From assembly GCF_026559675.1 (NCBI RefSeq), contig NZ_CP092891.1:1488001-1552000 (forward strand): 64,000 nucleotides of DNA. Reading direction: 5' to 3'. The notes under the pieces are model-generated. The model ran no database searches. It had not been told where the DNA came from and saw only the letters and a list, made by a program, of their open reading frames with translations. Position 1 is the first letter of the stretch; every line of letters begins with the position of its first letter. This DNA is from Microbacterium oxydans. Lineage in GTDB: Bacteria; Actinomycetota; Actinomycetes; Actinomycetales; Microbacteriaceae. Positions 8,117 to 16,770 of this stretch are shown here, one piece after another. Made by a program: the position numbers and the translations under genes.

Positions 8117-9460
8117 ATGAGCGAACTGGATGACCTGCGTGCCCGCGTCCTCCTCCTCGAACAAGAGAACGAGGCACTGAAGACACCGCGTCGCCGACCG
8201 GTCGCGAGGAGCATCGTCGCCGGCATCGTGCTCGGACTCGCGGTGCTGATGGCACCGATCGCGGCGATGGGGACCTGGGCGCGGCTGCAGCTCGTCGACG
8301 CGGATCGGTTCGTGGCGACCTTCGCACCGCTGGCGCAGGACCCCGACGTGCAGGACTTCGTCGCGGACCAGGTGAGCACCGCGATCCAGGAGCAGGTCGA
8401 TCTCACCGCCGTGGTCGGCGAGGTGTTCGACGGTCTGCGGGAGCTGGACCTCCCTCCGCGCGCCGCATCGGCGCTCACCCTCCTCGAGGCCCCGGCCGCC
8501 AGCGGGCTGACCTCGCTCGTCGACGGCGTCATCCACGACGTCGTCGCCTCCGACCAGTTCGCCGACATCTGGGCGCAGACGCTGCGCGTGACCCACGAGC
8601 GCGCGGTCGCGATCATGCAGGACAGCCCCGACACGGCTCTGCAGCTCGCGGACGACGGCGTGCTGTCGATCGACCTCGGTGTCGTGATCGACAGGGTGAA
8701 GTCGACGCTGTCGGAGCGGGGTGTCGGGTTCGCCGACCTCATCCCGCAGATCGACCGGACGATACCCATCGCGCAGGCGGATGCGCTCGTCCTGGTGCGG
8801 ACCGTCTATCAGATCGCCGTCGCTGCCGGGTTCTGGCTCCCGTGGGTCGTGCTCGGCCTGGTCGTCGTCGGCATCCTGCTCGCCCGCAACCGTGCGCGTG
8901 CCCTGTTCTGGACGAGTGCGGCGTTCGCCGTGGCCTTCCTCCTGCTCTCCGCGGGGATGGGTATCGGAAGGACGTTCTTCATCGGCGCGGTCAGCCCGTC
9001 GATCATGACGGCGGCCGCCGCCCAGTCCCTCTTCGACGAGGTGACCTCGCTGCTGAGCTCGACGATCGTCGCGCTGGCCCTGGTCGGGGTGCTGGTCGCC
9101 GTCTGGGCGTGGCTGGCGGGGTCGAGCCGCAGCGCCGCGAGCGTCCGGGGTGTCCTCGACGGCCTGTTCTCGGCGGTCCGCGGCACCTGGGAGCGACGGG
9201 GGCTGTCGACCGGGCGGTTCGGCCTCGCAGTCGACCGCTTCCACGGGCCGATCCTCATCGTCGGGATGGTCCTCGCGCTGCTCATCCTCATGGTGACGCG
9301 ACCGGGGTCGTTCGGGACGGTCTTCGGTGTGACGCTGGGGCTCATCGTGTTCGCGATCCTGGTCGAGCTGCTCCGACGTCCGACGTCGGGTGACGCGGAG
9401 GCGCTGCCGGCGGAGGAGGAGATCGCGCAGAGTCCGACGGAGCTCACACCCTCTGTGTGA
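8117..9460 (+). CDS. Membrane protein with large extracytoplasmic domain, unknown function
   Basis: 447 residues with AGGAGAAGGA before the ATG. A short N-terminal coiled coil (LDDLRARVLLLEQENEALK) precedes a first membrane helix at about 33-54. Residues 55-225 form a soluble domain with Val/Asp-rich helices (FVATFAPLAQDPDVQDFVAD ...) that is probably outside the cell. Four further helices follow at roughly 233-258, 263-285, 305-330 and 374-425, with an acidic tail. No enzymatic motif is recognised. It follows module B in the same direction after 58 bases and may belong to the same transcript. Its last 17 bases overlap the 3' end of the convergent HAD hydrolase gene. Confidence 0.6.
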   Translation: MSELDDLRARVLLLEQENEALKTPRRRPVARSIVAGIVLGLAVLMAPIAAMGTWARLQLVDADRFVATFAPLAQDPDVQDFVADQVSTAIQEQVDLTAVVGEVFDGLRELDLPPRAASALTLLEAPAASGLTSLVDGVIHDVVASDQFADIWAQTLRVTHERAVAIMQDSPDTALQLADDGVLSIDLGVVIDRVKSTLSERGVGFADLIPQIDRTIPIAQADALVLVRTVYQIAVAAGFWLPWVVLGLVVVGILLARNRARALFWTSAAFAVAFLLLSAGMGIGRTFFIGAVSPSIMTAAAAQSLFDEVTSLLSSTIVALALVGVLVAVWAWLAGSSRSAASVRGVLDGLFSAVRGTWERRGLSTGRFGLAVDRFHGPILIVGMVLALLILMVTRPGSFGTVFGVTLGLIVFAILVELLRRPTSGDAEALPAEEEIAQSPTELTPSV

Positions 9461-10379
9461 ACACCGTCGCCCAGTCGTCCCGCACGCTCACGACCGTGTA
9501 CCCGGCGTCCGACGCGCTCGCCAGAGCCTTCTCCGCGCCCGCGTCATAGGGCGCATCCCCGCGATCGGGATCGTCGTGATGGATGAGCATCGCGAAGCCG
9601 GGGCGCTCGCCACGACGGGCGAAGTCGAGCATCGCGGTGTCCCCGTTGGAGTTGCCGCCCGCGAACAGGGGTCGTCGTCCGATGCGACTCCAGATCCGCA
9701 CGGGCTTCTCCGGGCCGTCGTCGAAGAAGGCGAGGGCGGAGGAGTAGCGCACGGTCCCCGCGGCCTCGTCCCACGTGAGGCCGAAGGCGGATCCGACGAC
9801 CCGCTCCGGGGGGATGCCGTAGTTGGCCTGCGTCATCGGGCGCATGAAGTCGCGCTCGCCGCCGGAGACGATGTAGCAGGTGAAGCCGTGGTGCTCCAGG
9901 TAGCGCAGGAGCTCGACCATGGGCTGATAGACCGCGTCCGCATACGGACGCCGGAGCGTCGGGTGCTGCGCGGTGCGGTAGAACTCCGCGACGGATCGCG
10001 CATAGTCCTCCACGCTCATCCCGTCGGTGAGTCCGACGAGGGCCTGGATGATGATCTTCAGATCGGAGTCGTCCCCCGAGTAGTGCTTGTCGATCGCGGT
10101 GCTCAGCCAGGCGAAGTCGCCGCTCACCGCAGCGAGATAGGGCTGCCGTCCCGCGAGGTCGGGAGAGTGTTCCGCGGCGGCGCGCCACTGCTCCACCACA
10201 TAGTGCAGCTGCGTCGGCATCGGCTTCTCCGACCACAGCGTCCCGTCGTTGTCGAACACGGCCACGCGCTCGACGGCGGGTACGGCATCCGGACCGTCCA
10301 CGACCGCGGCCACGAACTGCTCGATCGCACGGCGGGTGGCGGTGTCGCGCCAGGAGGAGAGGGAAACGTCGTCGGCCAT
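9444..10379 (-). CDS. HAD-superfamily hydrolase (phosphoserine-phosphatase-like)
   Basis: 311 residues from an ATG preceded by AGAAGGA. HAD motif I is VAVFDNDGTLW (about 40-49, nucleophile D43 and acid/base D45), motif II is YIVSGGERDF, and motif IV is GGNSNGDTAM. A large cap insertion lies between motifs I and II. The order and DNDGT form match the PSP-like HAD group that often acts on phosphate monoesters; the substrate is unknown. No signal peptide is seen, so it should be cytoplasmic. It is convergent with the 447-residue membrane protein (17-base overlap). About 80 bases upstream of its start lies the third copy of the 17-bp inverted repeat, hinting at shared control with the neighbouring membrane genes. 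Confidence 0.75.
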   Translation of the reverse strand: MADDVSLSSWRDTATRRAIEQFVAAVVDGPDAVPAVERVAVFDNDGTLWSEKPMPTQLHYVVEQWRAAAEHSPDLAGRQPYLAAVSGDFAWLSTAIDKHYSGDDSDLKIIIQALVGLTDGMSVEDYARSVAEFYRTAQHPTLRRPYADAVYQPMVELLRYLEHHGFTCYIVSGGERDFMRPMTQANYGIPPERVVGSAFGLTWDEAAGTVRYSSALAFFDDGPEKPVRIWSRIGRRPLFAGGNSNGDTAMLDFARRGERPGFAMLIHHDDPDRGDAPYDAGAEKALASASDAGYTVVSVRDDWATVFTQRV

Positions 10380-10459
10380 ATCGGGTCCTTCTGTCTCGAT
10401 CGCGAGTCCGGCGGGGAAGCTTCAGCCTGGCATCGTCGGCGGGTTCCCTCGCGCGTCGA

Positions 10460-10476
10460 TCACCCCGGCCGGGTGA
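10460..10476. promoter_or_regulatory. 17-bp inverted repeat, candidate operator (copy 3 of 3)
   Basis: TCACCC-CGGCC-GGGTGA, with perfect 6-base arms and the same 5-base spacer as copies at 2515 and 7194. It lies between the divergent HAD hydrolase gene and the copper operon; since the copper promoter has its own boxes further on, it more likely serves the HAD gene. Confidence 0.5.
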
Positions 10477-10508
10477 GGCGTTTTCGCTCTTCTTCGAGCC
10501 GTCTCGGT

Positions 10509-10537
10509 TTGACGGGAATACCCCTGGAGGGTATAGG
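10509..10537 (+). promoter_or_regulatory. Copper operon promoter
   Basis: TTGACG (10509-10514) and TATAGG (10532-10537) are separated by 17 bases, close to the actinobacterial consensus. The spacer is largely filled by the palindrome at 10518-10534, so a bound repressor would block polymerase. A perfect GGGTTAACCC palindrome (10536-10545) follows at the expected transcription start. Confidence 0.7.
10518..10534. promoter_or_regulatory. CsoR-like operator 1
   Basis: ATACCCCTGGAGGGTAT is a near-perfect inverted repeat with TACCC/GGGTA arms, the pattern known for copper-sensing CsoR repressors. It occupies the promoter spacer and overlaps the -10 hexamer. No csoR gene is in the window. Confidence 0.6.
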
Positions 10538-10551
10538 GTTAACCCGAAGGA

Positions 10552-10568
10552 GTACCCCACCTGGGTAT
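10552..10568. promoter_or_regulatory. CsoR-like operator 2
   Basis: GTACCCCACCTGGGTAT has the same TACCC/GGGTA arm pattern, with its centre 34 bases downstream of operator 1, between the predicted transcription start and the copper chaperone gene. Two boxes suggest tight or cooperative repression. Confidence 0.5.
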
Positions 10569-10593
10569 GTTGGTTGTGGAGAGAGGAAACGTC

Positions 10594-10803
10594 ATGAGCA
10601 CGAGCGAGTACCAGGTCACCGGAATGAGCTGCGGCCACTGCGAGGTCGCGATCCGCGGCGAGGTCGGCCAGATCCCCGGCGTCGACTCGATCGACGTCAG
10701 CGCCCAGACCGGTCGGCTCGTCGTGACGAGCACCGAGCCGGTCGACGACGCGGCGATACTCGCGGCCGTCGACGAGGCCGGATACCAGGCGGTACGAGCC
10801 TGA
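10594..10803 (+). CDS. copZ: CopZ-like copper chaperone (heavy-metal-associated domain)
   Basis: 69 residues made of a single HMA ferredoxin-like fold. The metal-binding loop is GMSCGHCE (about residues 10-17, CxxC), and the C-terminal part ends in VDEAGYQAV, the usual HMA end. Proteins of this kind bind Cu(I) and hand it to copper P-type ATPases. I chose the ATG at 10594, preceded by AGAGGAAAC; an in-frame ATG at 10567 lies inside CsoR-like operator 2 and lacks a ribosome binding site. It is the first gene of the copper operon. Its stop codon overlaps the start of the next gene (TGATG). Confidence 0.85.
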   Translation: MSTSEYQVTGMSCGHCEVAIRGEVGQIPGVDSIDVSAQTGRLVVTSTEPVDDAAILAAVDEAGYQAVRA

Positions 10804-11765
10804 TGAACACCGCTGGCCGTCTCGGCCTCTACGGCGCGGGACTCGTGGTGGTGTTCGGCGTCGCCTTCGCGGCGGCCGGCGCCCTCGTCCCGGACAGCGC
10901 CGTGGCGTCCTGGACGGAGCGCGGCGCGGCGGGGCACGAGCAGAAGTCCGCCGAGGAAGCGGCACAGAACGCAGGACCAGGGGAAGAAGAGGGAACAGAC
11001 GTGAGCGGAGTCACCATCGCGGCATCCGGGTACATCCTCGGAGCCGTCAGCGCGCCGGGGGAGCCGGGCCTCGCGGGCGACCTGTCCTTCGAGATCCGGG
11101 ACGCCGCCGGTGAGCCCGTCACCGCCTACGAGACGGCGCACGGCAAGCAGCTGCACCTGATCGTCGTCCGCAACGACGGCAGCCGATACCGGCACGTGCA
11201 CCCCGAGCTGGACGCGAAGACGGGCACCTGGTCGCTGCCGTGGACCTGGGATGCCGCCGGCACCTATCGGGTGTACGCGGACTTCACGGCGGAGGGCGGT
11301 TCGGGGACCACGCTCTCGCGGACGGTCGACGTCGCCGGAGCGTTCGCACCGGAGCCGCCGGTCGGAACGCAGACCCGCGCGACGGTCGACGGCTTCGATG
11401 TGACCATCAGGGGCGACTTGGTCGCCGGCACCGGAAGCGAGCTGACCGTCGAGGTCGCTCGTGGCGGAGAGCCGGTCACCACGCTGGAGCCGTATCTGGG
11501 CGCGTTCGGACACCTCGTGGCCCTGCGTGAGGGAGACCTCGCCTACCTGCACGTGCACGCCCATGGCGAGGAACCCGAAGCGGGAGACCTGGCCGGTCCC
11601 GAGGTGGTCTTCACCGCGCAGGCGCCGACAGCCGGGCGATACCTGCTCTACCTCGACTTCCAGGTCGACGGGAAGGTCCACACCGCGCCGTTCGTGCTGG
11701 ACGCCACGGCATCCGCAGAGCACGCGTCGACCGATTCGGGCGACGACGACCACGGCGGGCACTGA
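10803..11765 (+). CDS. Exported or membrane-anchored metal-binding protein of the copper operon
   Basis: 320 residues. One hydrophobic helix near the N-terminus (about 8-30) should anchor or export it. The rest looks like two or three beta-sandwich repeats: LHLIVVRNDGSRYRHVHPELD and LVALREGDLAYLHVHAHG are related and each carries an HxH pair. YLLYLDFQVDGKVHTAPF near the end resembles the YtkA-like/FixH group found beside copper genes. The tail is Asp/His-rich (DSGDDDHGGH). The His pairs and tail suggest extracytoplasmic copper binding; the exact role is unknown. It overlaps copZ by one base and is followed by the CopA-type ATPase after 63 bases, so it is clearly within the operon. Confidence 0.7.
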   Translation: MNTAGRLGLYGAGLVVVFGVAFAAAGALVPDSAVASWTERGAAGHEQKSAEEAAQNAGPGEEEGTDVSGVTIAASGYILGAVSAPGEPGLAGDLSFEIRDAAGEPVTAYETAHGKQLHLIVVRNDGSRYRHVHPELDAKTGTWSLPWTWDAAGTYRVYADFTAEGGSGTTLSRTVDVAGAFAPEPPVGTQTRATVDGFDVTIRGDLVAGTGSELTVEVARGGEPVTTLEPYLGAFGHLVALREGDLAYLHVHAHGEEPEAGDLAGPEVVFTAQAPTAGRYLLYLDFQVDGKVHTAPFVLDATASAEHASTDSGDDDHGGH

Positions 11766-11828
11766 CCCCGCCCCGCAGCACTCCCGCCGCGTCCTCGGAC
11801 ACGGACGGCAAGGATCGAGGAGATCATC

Positions 11829-14156
11829 ATGACGGACACGCAGTCCGCGGCCGGGGCCGCCAGCGTGGAGCTGGAGATCGGCGGCATGACGTGCGCATCG
11901 TGCGCGATGCGGATCGAGAAGAAGCTCAACCGGATCGACGGGGTCGTCGCGACCGTGAACTACGCGACGGAGAAGGCCAAGGTGACCGCGCCCGTCGGGT
12001 TCGACCCGGCGCTGCTCATCGCCGAGGTCGAGAAGACCGGGTACACCGCAGCGCTTCCCGCTCCCGAGCGGAAGGCCGGGCCGGAGGAGGCGGACGACGC
12101 ACCCGACGCCGAGCTGACGAGCCTGAAGCACCGCCTCATCGCCTCGATCGTGCTGACCGTCCCGGTCATCGCGATGGCCATGATCCCGGCGCTGCAGTTC
12201 ACGTTCTGGCAGTGGCTCTCGCTCGCGCTGGCCGGACCCGTCATCGTGTGGGCGGCTTGGCCGTTCCACAAGGCGGCCTGGACGAACCTCCGCCACGGCA
12301 CCGCGACCATGGACACCCTCATCTCGATGGGGACCATCGCCGCGCTGCTGTGGTCGCTCTACGCCCTGTTCCTCGGCACCGCCGGTGTTCCCGGCATGAC
12401 GCACCCGTTCGAGCTGACGGTGGCGCCGAGCGACGGCGCGGCCAACATCTACCTCGAGGTGGGCGCGGGTGTGACCATGTTCATCCTCGCCGGCCGGTAC
12501 TTCGAGAAGCGCTCCAAGCGACAGGCGGGGGCCGCGCTCCGCGCCCTGCTGGAGCTCGGTGCGAAGGAGGTCGCGGTGATCCGCGGCGGCGTCGAGACGC
12601 GCATCCCCACCGCGGAGCTCCAGGTCGGCGATGAGTTCATCGTCCGCCCCGGCGAGAAGATCGCCACGGACGGGATCATCGTCTCGGGGACCTCGGCCGT
12701 CGATGCGTCGATGCTGACCGGGGAGTCCGTTCCCGTCGAGGTCGGCGAGGGTGATGCGGTGACCGGCGCGACCGTGAACGCCGGCGGCCGACTGGTTGTC
12801 CGAGCCACCCGTGTCGGCTCCGACACGCAGCTCGCGCAGATGGCGCGACTCGTGGAGGACGCGCAGACCGGGAAGGCCGAGGTGCAGCGCCTCGCCGATC
12901 GCGTGTCGGGGATCTTCGTCCCCATCGTCATCGCGGTCGCGCTCGGCACCCTCGGCGCCTGGCTCGGTGCCGGATTCCCCGCTTCCGCGGCGTTCACCGC
13001 CGCCGTCGCGGTGCTGATCATCGCCTGCCCGTGCGCCCTCGGTCTGGCCACCCCCACCGCCCTGCTGGTCGGCACGGGTCGCGGCGCCCAGATGGGCATC
13101 CTCATCAAGGGACCGGAGGTCCTCGAGTCGACCCGCAAGGTCGACACGGTCGTGCTCGACAAGACCGGGACCGTCACGAGCGGCAAGATGACCCTGACCG
13201 ACGTGTTCACGGCGGACGGGGTGGACCGCACCGACCTGCTGCGGCTCGCCGGAGCCGTGGAAGACGCCTCGGAGCACCCCATCGCCCAGGCGATCGCCAA
13301 GGCCGCGACGCAGGAGGTCGGCGCACTGCCGGCGCCGGAGGACTTCGCCAACATCGAGGGCCAGGGTGTGCAGGGCGTCGTCGAGGGGCACGCGGTGCTC
13401 GTCGGGCGCGACTCCCTGCTCGCGGACTGGTCGCAGCACCTCCCCGCCGCGCTGTCGGCGGCGAAGTCCGAGGCGGAGCGTCAGGGCAAGACCGCGATCG
13501 CGGTGGGCTGGGACGGCGAGGCGCGTGGCGTGCTCGTCGTCGCGGACACGGTGAAGCCGAGCAGCGCCCAGGCCATCACGCAGCTCAAGGCGTTGGGACT
13601 CACGCCCATCCTCCTCACCGGCGACAACCGGGCGGTCGCCGAGCAGATCGCGGCAGAGGTCGGCATCACCGAGGTCATCGCCGAGGTGCTCCCGAAGGAG
13701 AAGGTCGACGTCATCACCCGGCTCCAGAGCGAGGGCAAGGTCGTCGCGATGGTCGGCGACGGTGTGAACGACGCGGCCGCCCTCGCACAGGCCGATCTGG
13801 GACTCGCGATGGGGACCGGCACCGACGTCGCGATCGAGGCGAGCGACATCACGCTCGTGCGGGGCGACCTCCGGAGCGCGGCGGATGCGATCCGTCTCTC
13901 CCGGAAGACGCTCGGCACGATCAAGGGCAACCTGTTCTGGGCGTTCGCGTACAACGTCGCGGCCATCCCGCTCGCGGCCCTCGGGCTGCTCAACCCCATG
14001 CTCGCCGGCGCGGCGATGGCGTTCTCCAGCGTCTTCGTCGTCGGCAACAGCCTCCGCCTGCGGTCCTTCCGGAGCCAGGCGGCGGATCCCTCTCCCACGG
14101 AGACCGCTGCACCGCGCGAGCGCACGGTGTCGCCGGCATCCGCAGGAACCCACTGA
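11829..14156 (+). CDS. copA: Cu(I)-translocating P1B-type ATPase (CopA type)
   Basis: 775 residues, normal size for one HMA domain plus a P1B ATPase core. GGMTCASC at about 18-25 is the N-terminal metal site. Paired helices MA/MB precede the six core helices. The intramembrane motif is CPC (400-402), typical of Cu(I)/Ag(I) pumps. The phosphorylation loop is DKTGT with D444, TGES lies near 300, SEHP near 480, and GDGVND at about 643-648. Helix 7 has YN and helix 8 the MAFSS pair. It exports Cu(I) from the cytoplasm using ATP. It probably receives copper from the CopZ-like chaperone encoded upstream in the same operon. Confidence 0.95.
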   Translation: MTDTQSAAGAASVELEIGGMTCASCAMRIEKKLNRIDGVVATVNYATEKAKVTAPVGFDPALLIAEVEKTGYTAALPAPERKAGPEEADDAPDAELTSLKHRLIASIVLTVPVIAMAMIPALQFTFWQWLSLALAGPVIVWAAWPFHKAAWTNLRHGTATMDTLISMGTIAALLWSLYALFLGTAGVPGMTHPFELTVAPSDGAANIYLEVGAGVTMFILAGRYFEKRSKRQAGAALRALLELGAKEVAVIRGGVETRIPTAELQVGDEFIVRPGEKIATDGIIVSGTSAVDASMLTGESVPVEVGEGDAVTGATVNAGGRLVVRATRVGSDTQLAQMARLVEDAQTGKAEVQRLADRVSGIFVPIVIAVALGTLGAWLGAGFPASAAFTAAVAVLIIACPCALGLATPTALLVGTGRGAQMGILIKGPEVLESTRKVDTVVLDKTGTVTSGKMTLTDVFTADGVDRTDLLRLAGAVEDASEHPIAQAIAKAATQEVGALPAPEDFANIEGQGVQGVVEGHAVLVGRDSLLADWSQHLPAALSAAKSEAERQGKTAIAVGWDGEARGVLVVADTVKPSSAQAITQLKALGLTPILLTGDNRAVAEQIAAEVGITEVIAEVLPKEKVDVITRLQSEGKVVAMVGDGVNDAAALAQADLGLAMGTGTDVAIEASDITLVRGDLRSAADAIRLSRKTLGTIKGNLFWAFAYNVAAIPLAALGLLNPMLAGAAMAFSSVFVVGNSLRLRSFRSQAADPSPTETAAPRERTVSPASAGTH

Positions 14157-14175
14157 AATCCGAAAGAGGAGCACC

Positions 14176-14436
14176 ATGTCCGATTCCCCCGCAGGTTCCT
14201 GCTGCAGCGTCAACAGCACCGCCGCCGTCTCGGCCGACGGCCGCAAGGATCTGCTCGCCCCGCCGGCGGGTGGCATGGCGGAGTGCCCGGTGATGGTCGG
14301 CAGCGCCGTGGTCATCGCGGATGCCGAGGCCGCCGGGCTCTACCGCGACTACGAAGGCACCCGCTACTACTTCTGCTGCGCAGGATGCGGACCGGCGTTC
14401 GACGCCGACCCCGCGAAGTACGCCGCCGCAGCCTGA
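14176..14436 (+). CDS. YHS-domain protein
   Basis: 86 residues, with GAAAGAGGAG before the ATG. The N-terminus carries a CC pair (GSCCSVN). The C-terminal half is a YHS domain: ECPVMVG, then YEGTRYYFCCAGCGPAFDADPAKY. YHS domains bind metals through the conserved Cys residues and often sit beside or inside heavy-metal ATPases. Here it lies between two copper ATPase genes, 19 bases after copA, so a copper-handling role is likely. Whether it is a sensor, chaperone or buffer cannot be told. Confidence 0.8.
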   Translation: MSDSPAGSCCSVNSTAAVSADGRKDLLAPPAGGMAECPVMVGSAVVIADAEAAGLYRDYEGTRYYFCCAGCGPAFDADPAKYAAAA

Positions 14437-14504
14437 CCGCTGCACCCGTGCGGGGCTCGCCAACCGGCGCCCCCGCACGGAGAATCTTCCGAGGAGGACG
14501 AGTC

Positions 14505-16718
14505 ATGAGCACCCCGCACGAGGACCACACCCCGCACGCGGACCACGCGCCGCACGGCACCACGCCGCCGCCCGTCGCCGCCGCGGACGTGCCGACGGCG
14601 CACGACGCGCATGCCGGTCACGACATGCATACCGGTCACGACATGCACGGCGGTCACGGCGGGCACGGGGCGCATGCCGGTCACGAGGCGCAGGGCGGAC
14701 ACGACGCGCACGCGGGGCATGGCGGTCATGGTGGTCATGGCGACCACGTCGGCCAGTTCCGGCGCCTGTTCTGGATCATGCTGGTCCTGGCTGTCCCGAC
14801 CGTCGCCCTCTCCGGCATGTTCGCGATGATCCTCGGCTATCCGCTCCCCGACATCCCCGGACTGGTGTGGGTGTCTCCGGTCCTCGGCACCGTCATGTAC
14901 GTCTGGGGTGGGAAGCCCTTCCTGGTCGGTGCGGTCAGCGAGATCCGCGCTCGCCGGCCCGGGATGATGCTGCTCATCGGCCTGGCCATCACGGTCGCCT
15001 TCCTGGCATCGTGGGGTGCGAGCCTCGGCATCCTGCACCACGAGCTCGACTTCTGGTGGGAGCTGGCGCTCCTCATCGTGATCATGCTGCTCGGCCACTG
15101 GATCGAGATGCGCTCACTCGCGCAGACCACCTCGGCGCTCGACTCGCTGGCTGCGTTGCTGCCGGACGAGGCCGAGCGGGTGGAGGACGGACAGGTCGTC
15201 GTGGTCTCGCCGTCCGACCTCGCCGTGGGCGACATCGTGGTGGTGCGTCCTGGAGGCAGCATCCCGGCGGACGGGCGCATCGTCGACGGACGCGCGTCCA
15301 TGGACGAGTCGATGGTCACGGGCGAGTCCCGCACGGTCGCGCGCGGCCTCGGGGACCAGGTCACGGCCGGTACGGTCGCCACCGACTCGGGACTCCGCGT
15401 GGAGATCACCGCGACCGGGGACGACACCACTCTCGCCGGCATCCAGCGTCTGGTGACCGAGGCGCAGAGCTCCTCGTCCCGTGCGCAGCGCCTCGCGGAC
15501 ACCGCCGCGGGCTGGCTGTTCTGGTTCGCGCTGGGCTCCGCGGCGATCACCGCGATCGTCTGGACGCTCGTCGGGTTCCCGGACGCCGCCGTCATCCGCA
15601 CGATCACCGTCCTCGTGATCGCGTGCCCGCACGCCCTCGGGCTGGCCATCCCGCTCGTGGTCTCCATCGCGACCGAGCGTGCCGCGCGTGGCGGCGTCCT
15701 CGTCAAGGACCGCCTGGCGCTGGAGAGCATGCGCACGGTCGACACCGTGCTGTTCGACAAGACCGGAACGCTCACGAGGGGCGAGCCGGTCGTGTCCGAG
15801 GTCTCGGTCGCGGGGGAGCAGGACGCCGATCTGGTCCTGGCGCTCGCCGCCGCGGCGGAGGCCGACAGCGAGCATCCGCTCGCGAAGGCCATCGTCCGGG
15901 CCGCCGCGGAGAAGCGACTGACGGTGCCCGGGGGCCGCGACTTCACGTCGTCGCCGGCCGTCGGCGTCACCGCCACGGTCGAGGGCACGACCGTCCGCGT
16001 CGGTGGTCCGCACCTGCTGTCGGAGGAGCACGCGGATGAGCTCGCGGTCGCCGAGCAGTGGCGCGAGGACGGGGCGATCATCCTCCATGTCGTGCAGGAC
16101 GGACGCGTGATCGGGGCGCTCAAGCTCGCGGACGAGGTGCGACCGGAGTCCCGGGAGGCTGTCGATGCGCTGCATGCGCTCGGGGTGCAGGTGGTCATGA
16201 TCACGGGCGACGCCGAGGCGGTCGCGCAGACCGTCGCCGCGGATCTCGGCATCGACCGGGTCTTCGCCGGCGTGCGCCCGGAGGACAAGGCCGCGAAGGT
16301 GCAGGAGCTGCAGCATGAGGGGCGCAAGGTCGCGATGGTGGGCGACGGCGTCAACGACGCCCCTGCGCTCGCTCAGGCCGACGTGGGTCTCGCCATCGGC
16401 GCGGGCACCGATGTGGCGATCGCGTCCGCCGGAGTCATCCTCGCCGGCGACGACCCGCGCTCGGTGCTCTCCGTGATCGAGCTGTCGCGCGCCGCATACC
16501 GGAAGATGAAACAGAACCTCTGGTGGGCGGCCGGGTACAACCTGCTCTCCGTGCCGCTGGCGGCGGGCGTGCTGGCGCCGATCGGCTTCGTGCTGCCGAT
16601 GTCCGTCGGCGCGGTGCTGATGTCGTTGTCGACCATCGTCGTCGCGCTCAACGCGCAGCTGCTGCGTCGCCTCGACCTGCGGCCCGAGGTCACCACCCGC
16701 GCCATCCTCGACCGCTGA
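14505..16718 (+). CDS. copB: Copper P1B-type ATPase with CPH motif and His-rich N-terminus (CopB type)
   Basis: 737 residues, with GAGGAGGA before the ATG. The first 83 residues are extremely His-rich (repeats of HAGHD, HTGHD, HGGHG), replacing an HMA domain. The core has eight helices, the intramembrane motif CPH (374-376), TGES near 282, DKTGT with D418, SEHP near 463, and GDGVND near 612. CPH and a His-rich N-terminus define the CopB subgroup, which is linked to Cu(II)/Cu(I) or Ag(I) export. A second ATPase of a different subtype within one operon suggests handling of different copper states or fluxes. It is the last gene of the operon and is followed by a strong bidirectional terminator. 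Confidence 0.92.
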   Translation: MSTPHEDHTPHADHAPHGTTPPPVAAADVPTAHDAHAGHDMHTGHDMHGGHGGHGAHAGHEAQGGHDAHAGHGGHGGHGDHVGQFRRLFWIMLVLAVPTVALSGMFAMILGYPLPDIPGLVWVSPVLGTVMYVWGGKPFLVGAVSEIRARRPGMMLLIGLAITVAFLASWGASLGILHHELDFWWELALLIVIMLLGHWIEMRSLAQTTSALDSLAALLPDEAERVEDGQVVVVSPSDLAVGDIVVVRPGGSIPADGRIVDGRASMDESMVTGESRTVARGLGDQVTAGTVATDSGLRVEITATGDDTTLAGIQRLVTEAQSSSSRAQRLADTAAGWLFWFALGSAAITAIVWTLVGFPDAAVIRTITVLVIACPHALGLAIPLVVSIATERAARGGVLVKDRLALESMRTVDTVLFDKTGTLTRGEPVVSEVSVAGEQDADLVLALAAAAEADSEHPLAKAIVRAAAEKRLTVPGGRDFTSSPAVGVTATVEGTTVRVGGPHLLSEEHADELAVAEQWREDGAIILHVVQDGRVIGALKLADEVRPESREAVDALHALGVQVVMITGDAEAVAQTVAADLGIDRVFAGVRPEDKAAKVQELQHEGRKVAMVGDGVNDAPALAQADVGLAIGAGTDVAIASAGVILAGDDPRSVLSVIELSRAAYRKMKQNLWWAAGYNLLSVPLAAGVLAPIGFVLPMSVGAVLMSLSTIVVALNAQLLRRLDLRPEVTTRAILDR

Positions 16719-16720
16719 TC

Positions 16721-16764
16721 ACACGAAGAGGGCCCCGTCCGTGCGGACGGGGCCCTCTTCGTGT
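16721..16764. terminator. Bidirectional terminator between copB and the sulfatase gene
   Basis: Two perfectly complementary 21-base arms (16721-16741 and 16744-16764) enclose a 2-base loop, with A-rich/T-rich ends (ACACGAAGAG ... CTCTTCGTGT). It lies between the stops of two convergent genes, so it can serve both strands. Confidence 0.9.
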
Positions 16765-16770
16765 CGCGAT

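Noticed and set aside
10567..10569. ATG as start of the CopZ-like protein
   Set aside because: It lies inside CsoR-like operator 2 and lacks a binding site; ATG 10594 follows AGAGGAAAC.
10539..14315. 1258-codon minus-strand frame opposite the copper operon
   Set aside because: Composition is Arg/Gly/Asp-rich and it is antisense to well-supported copper genes.
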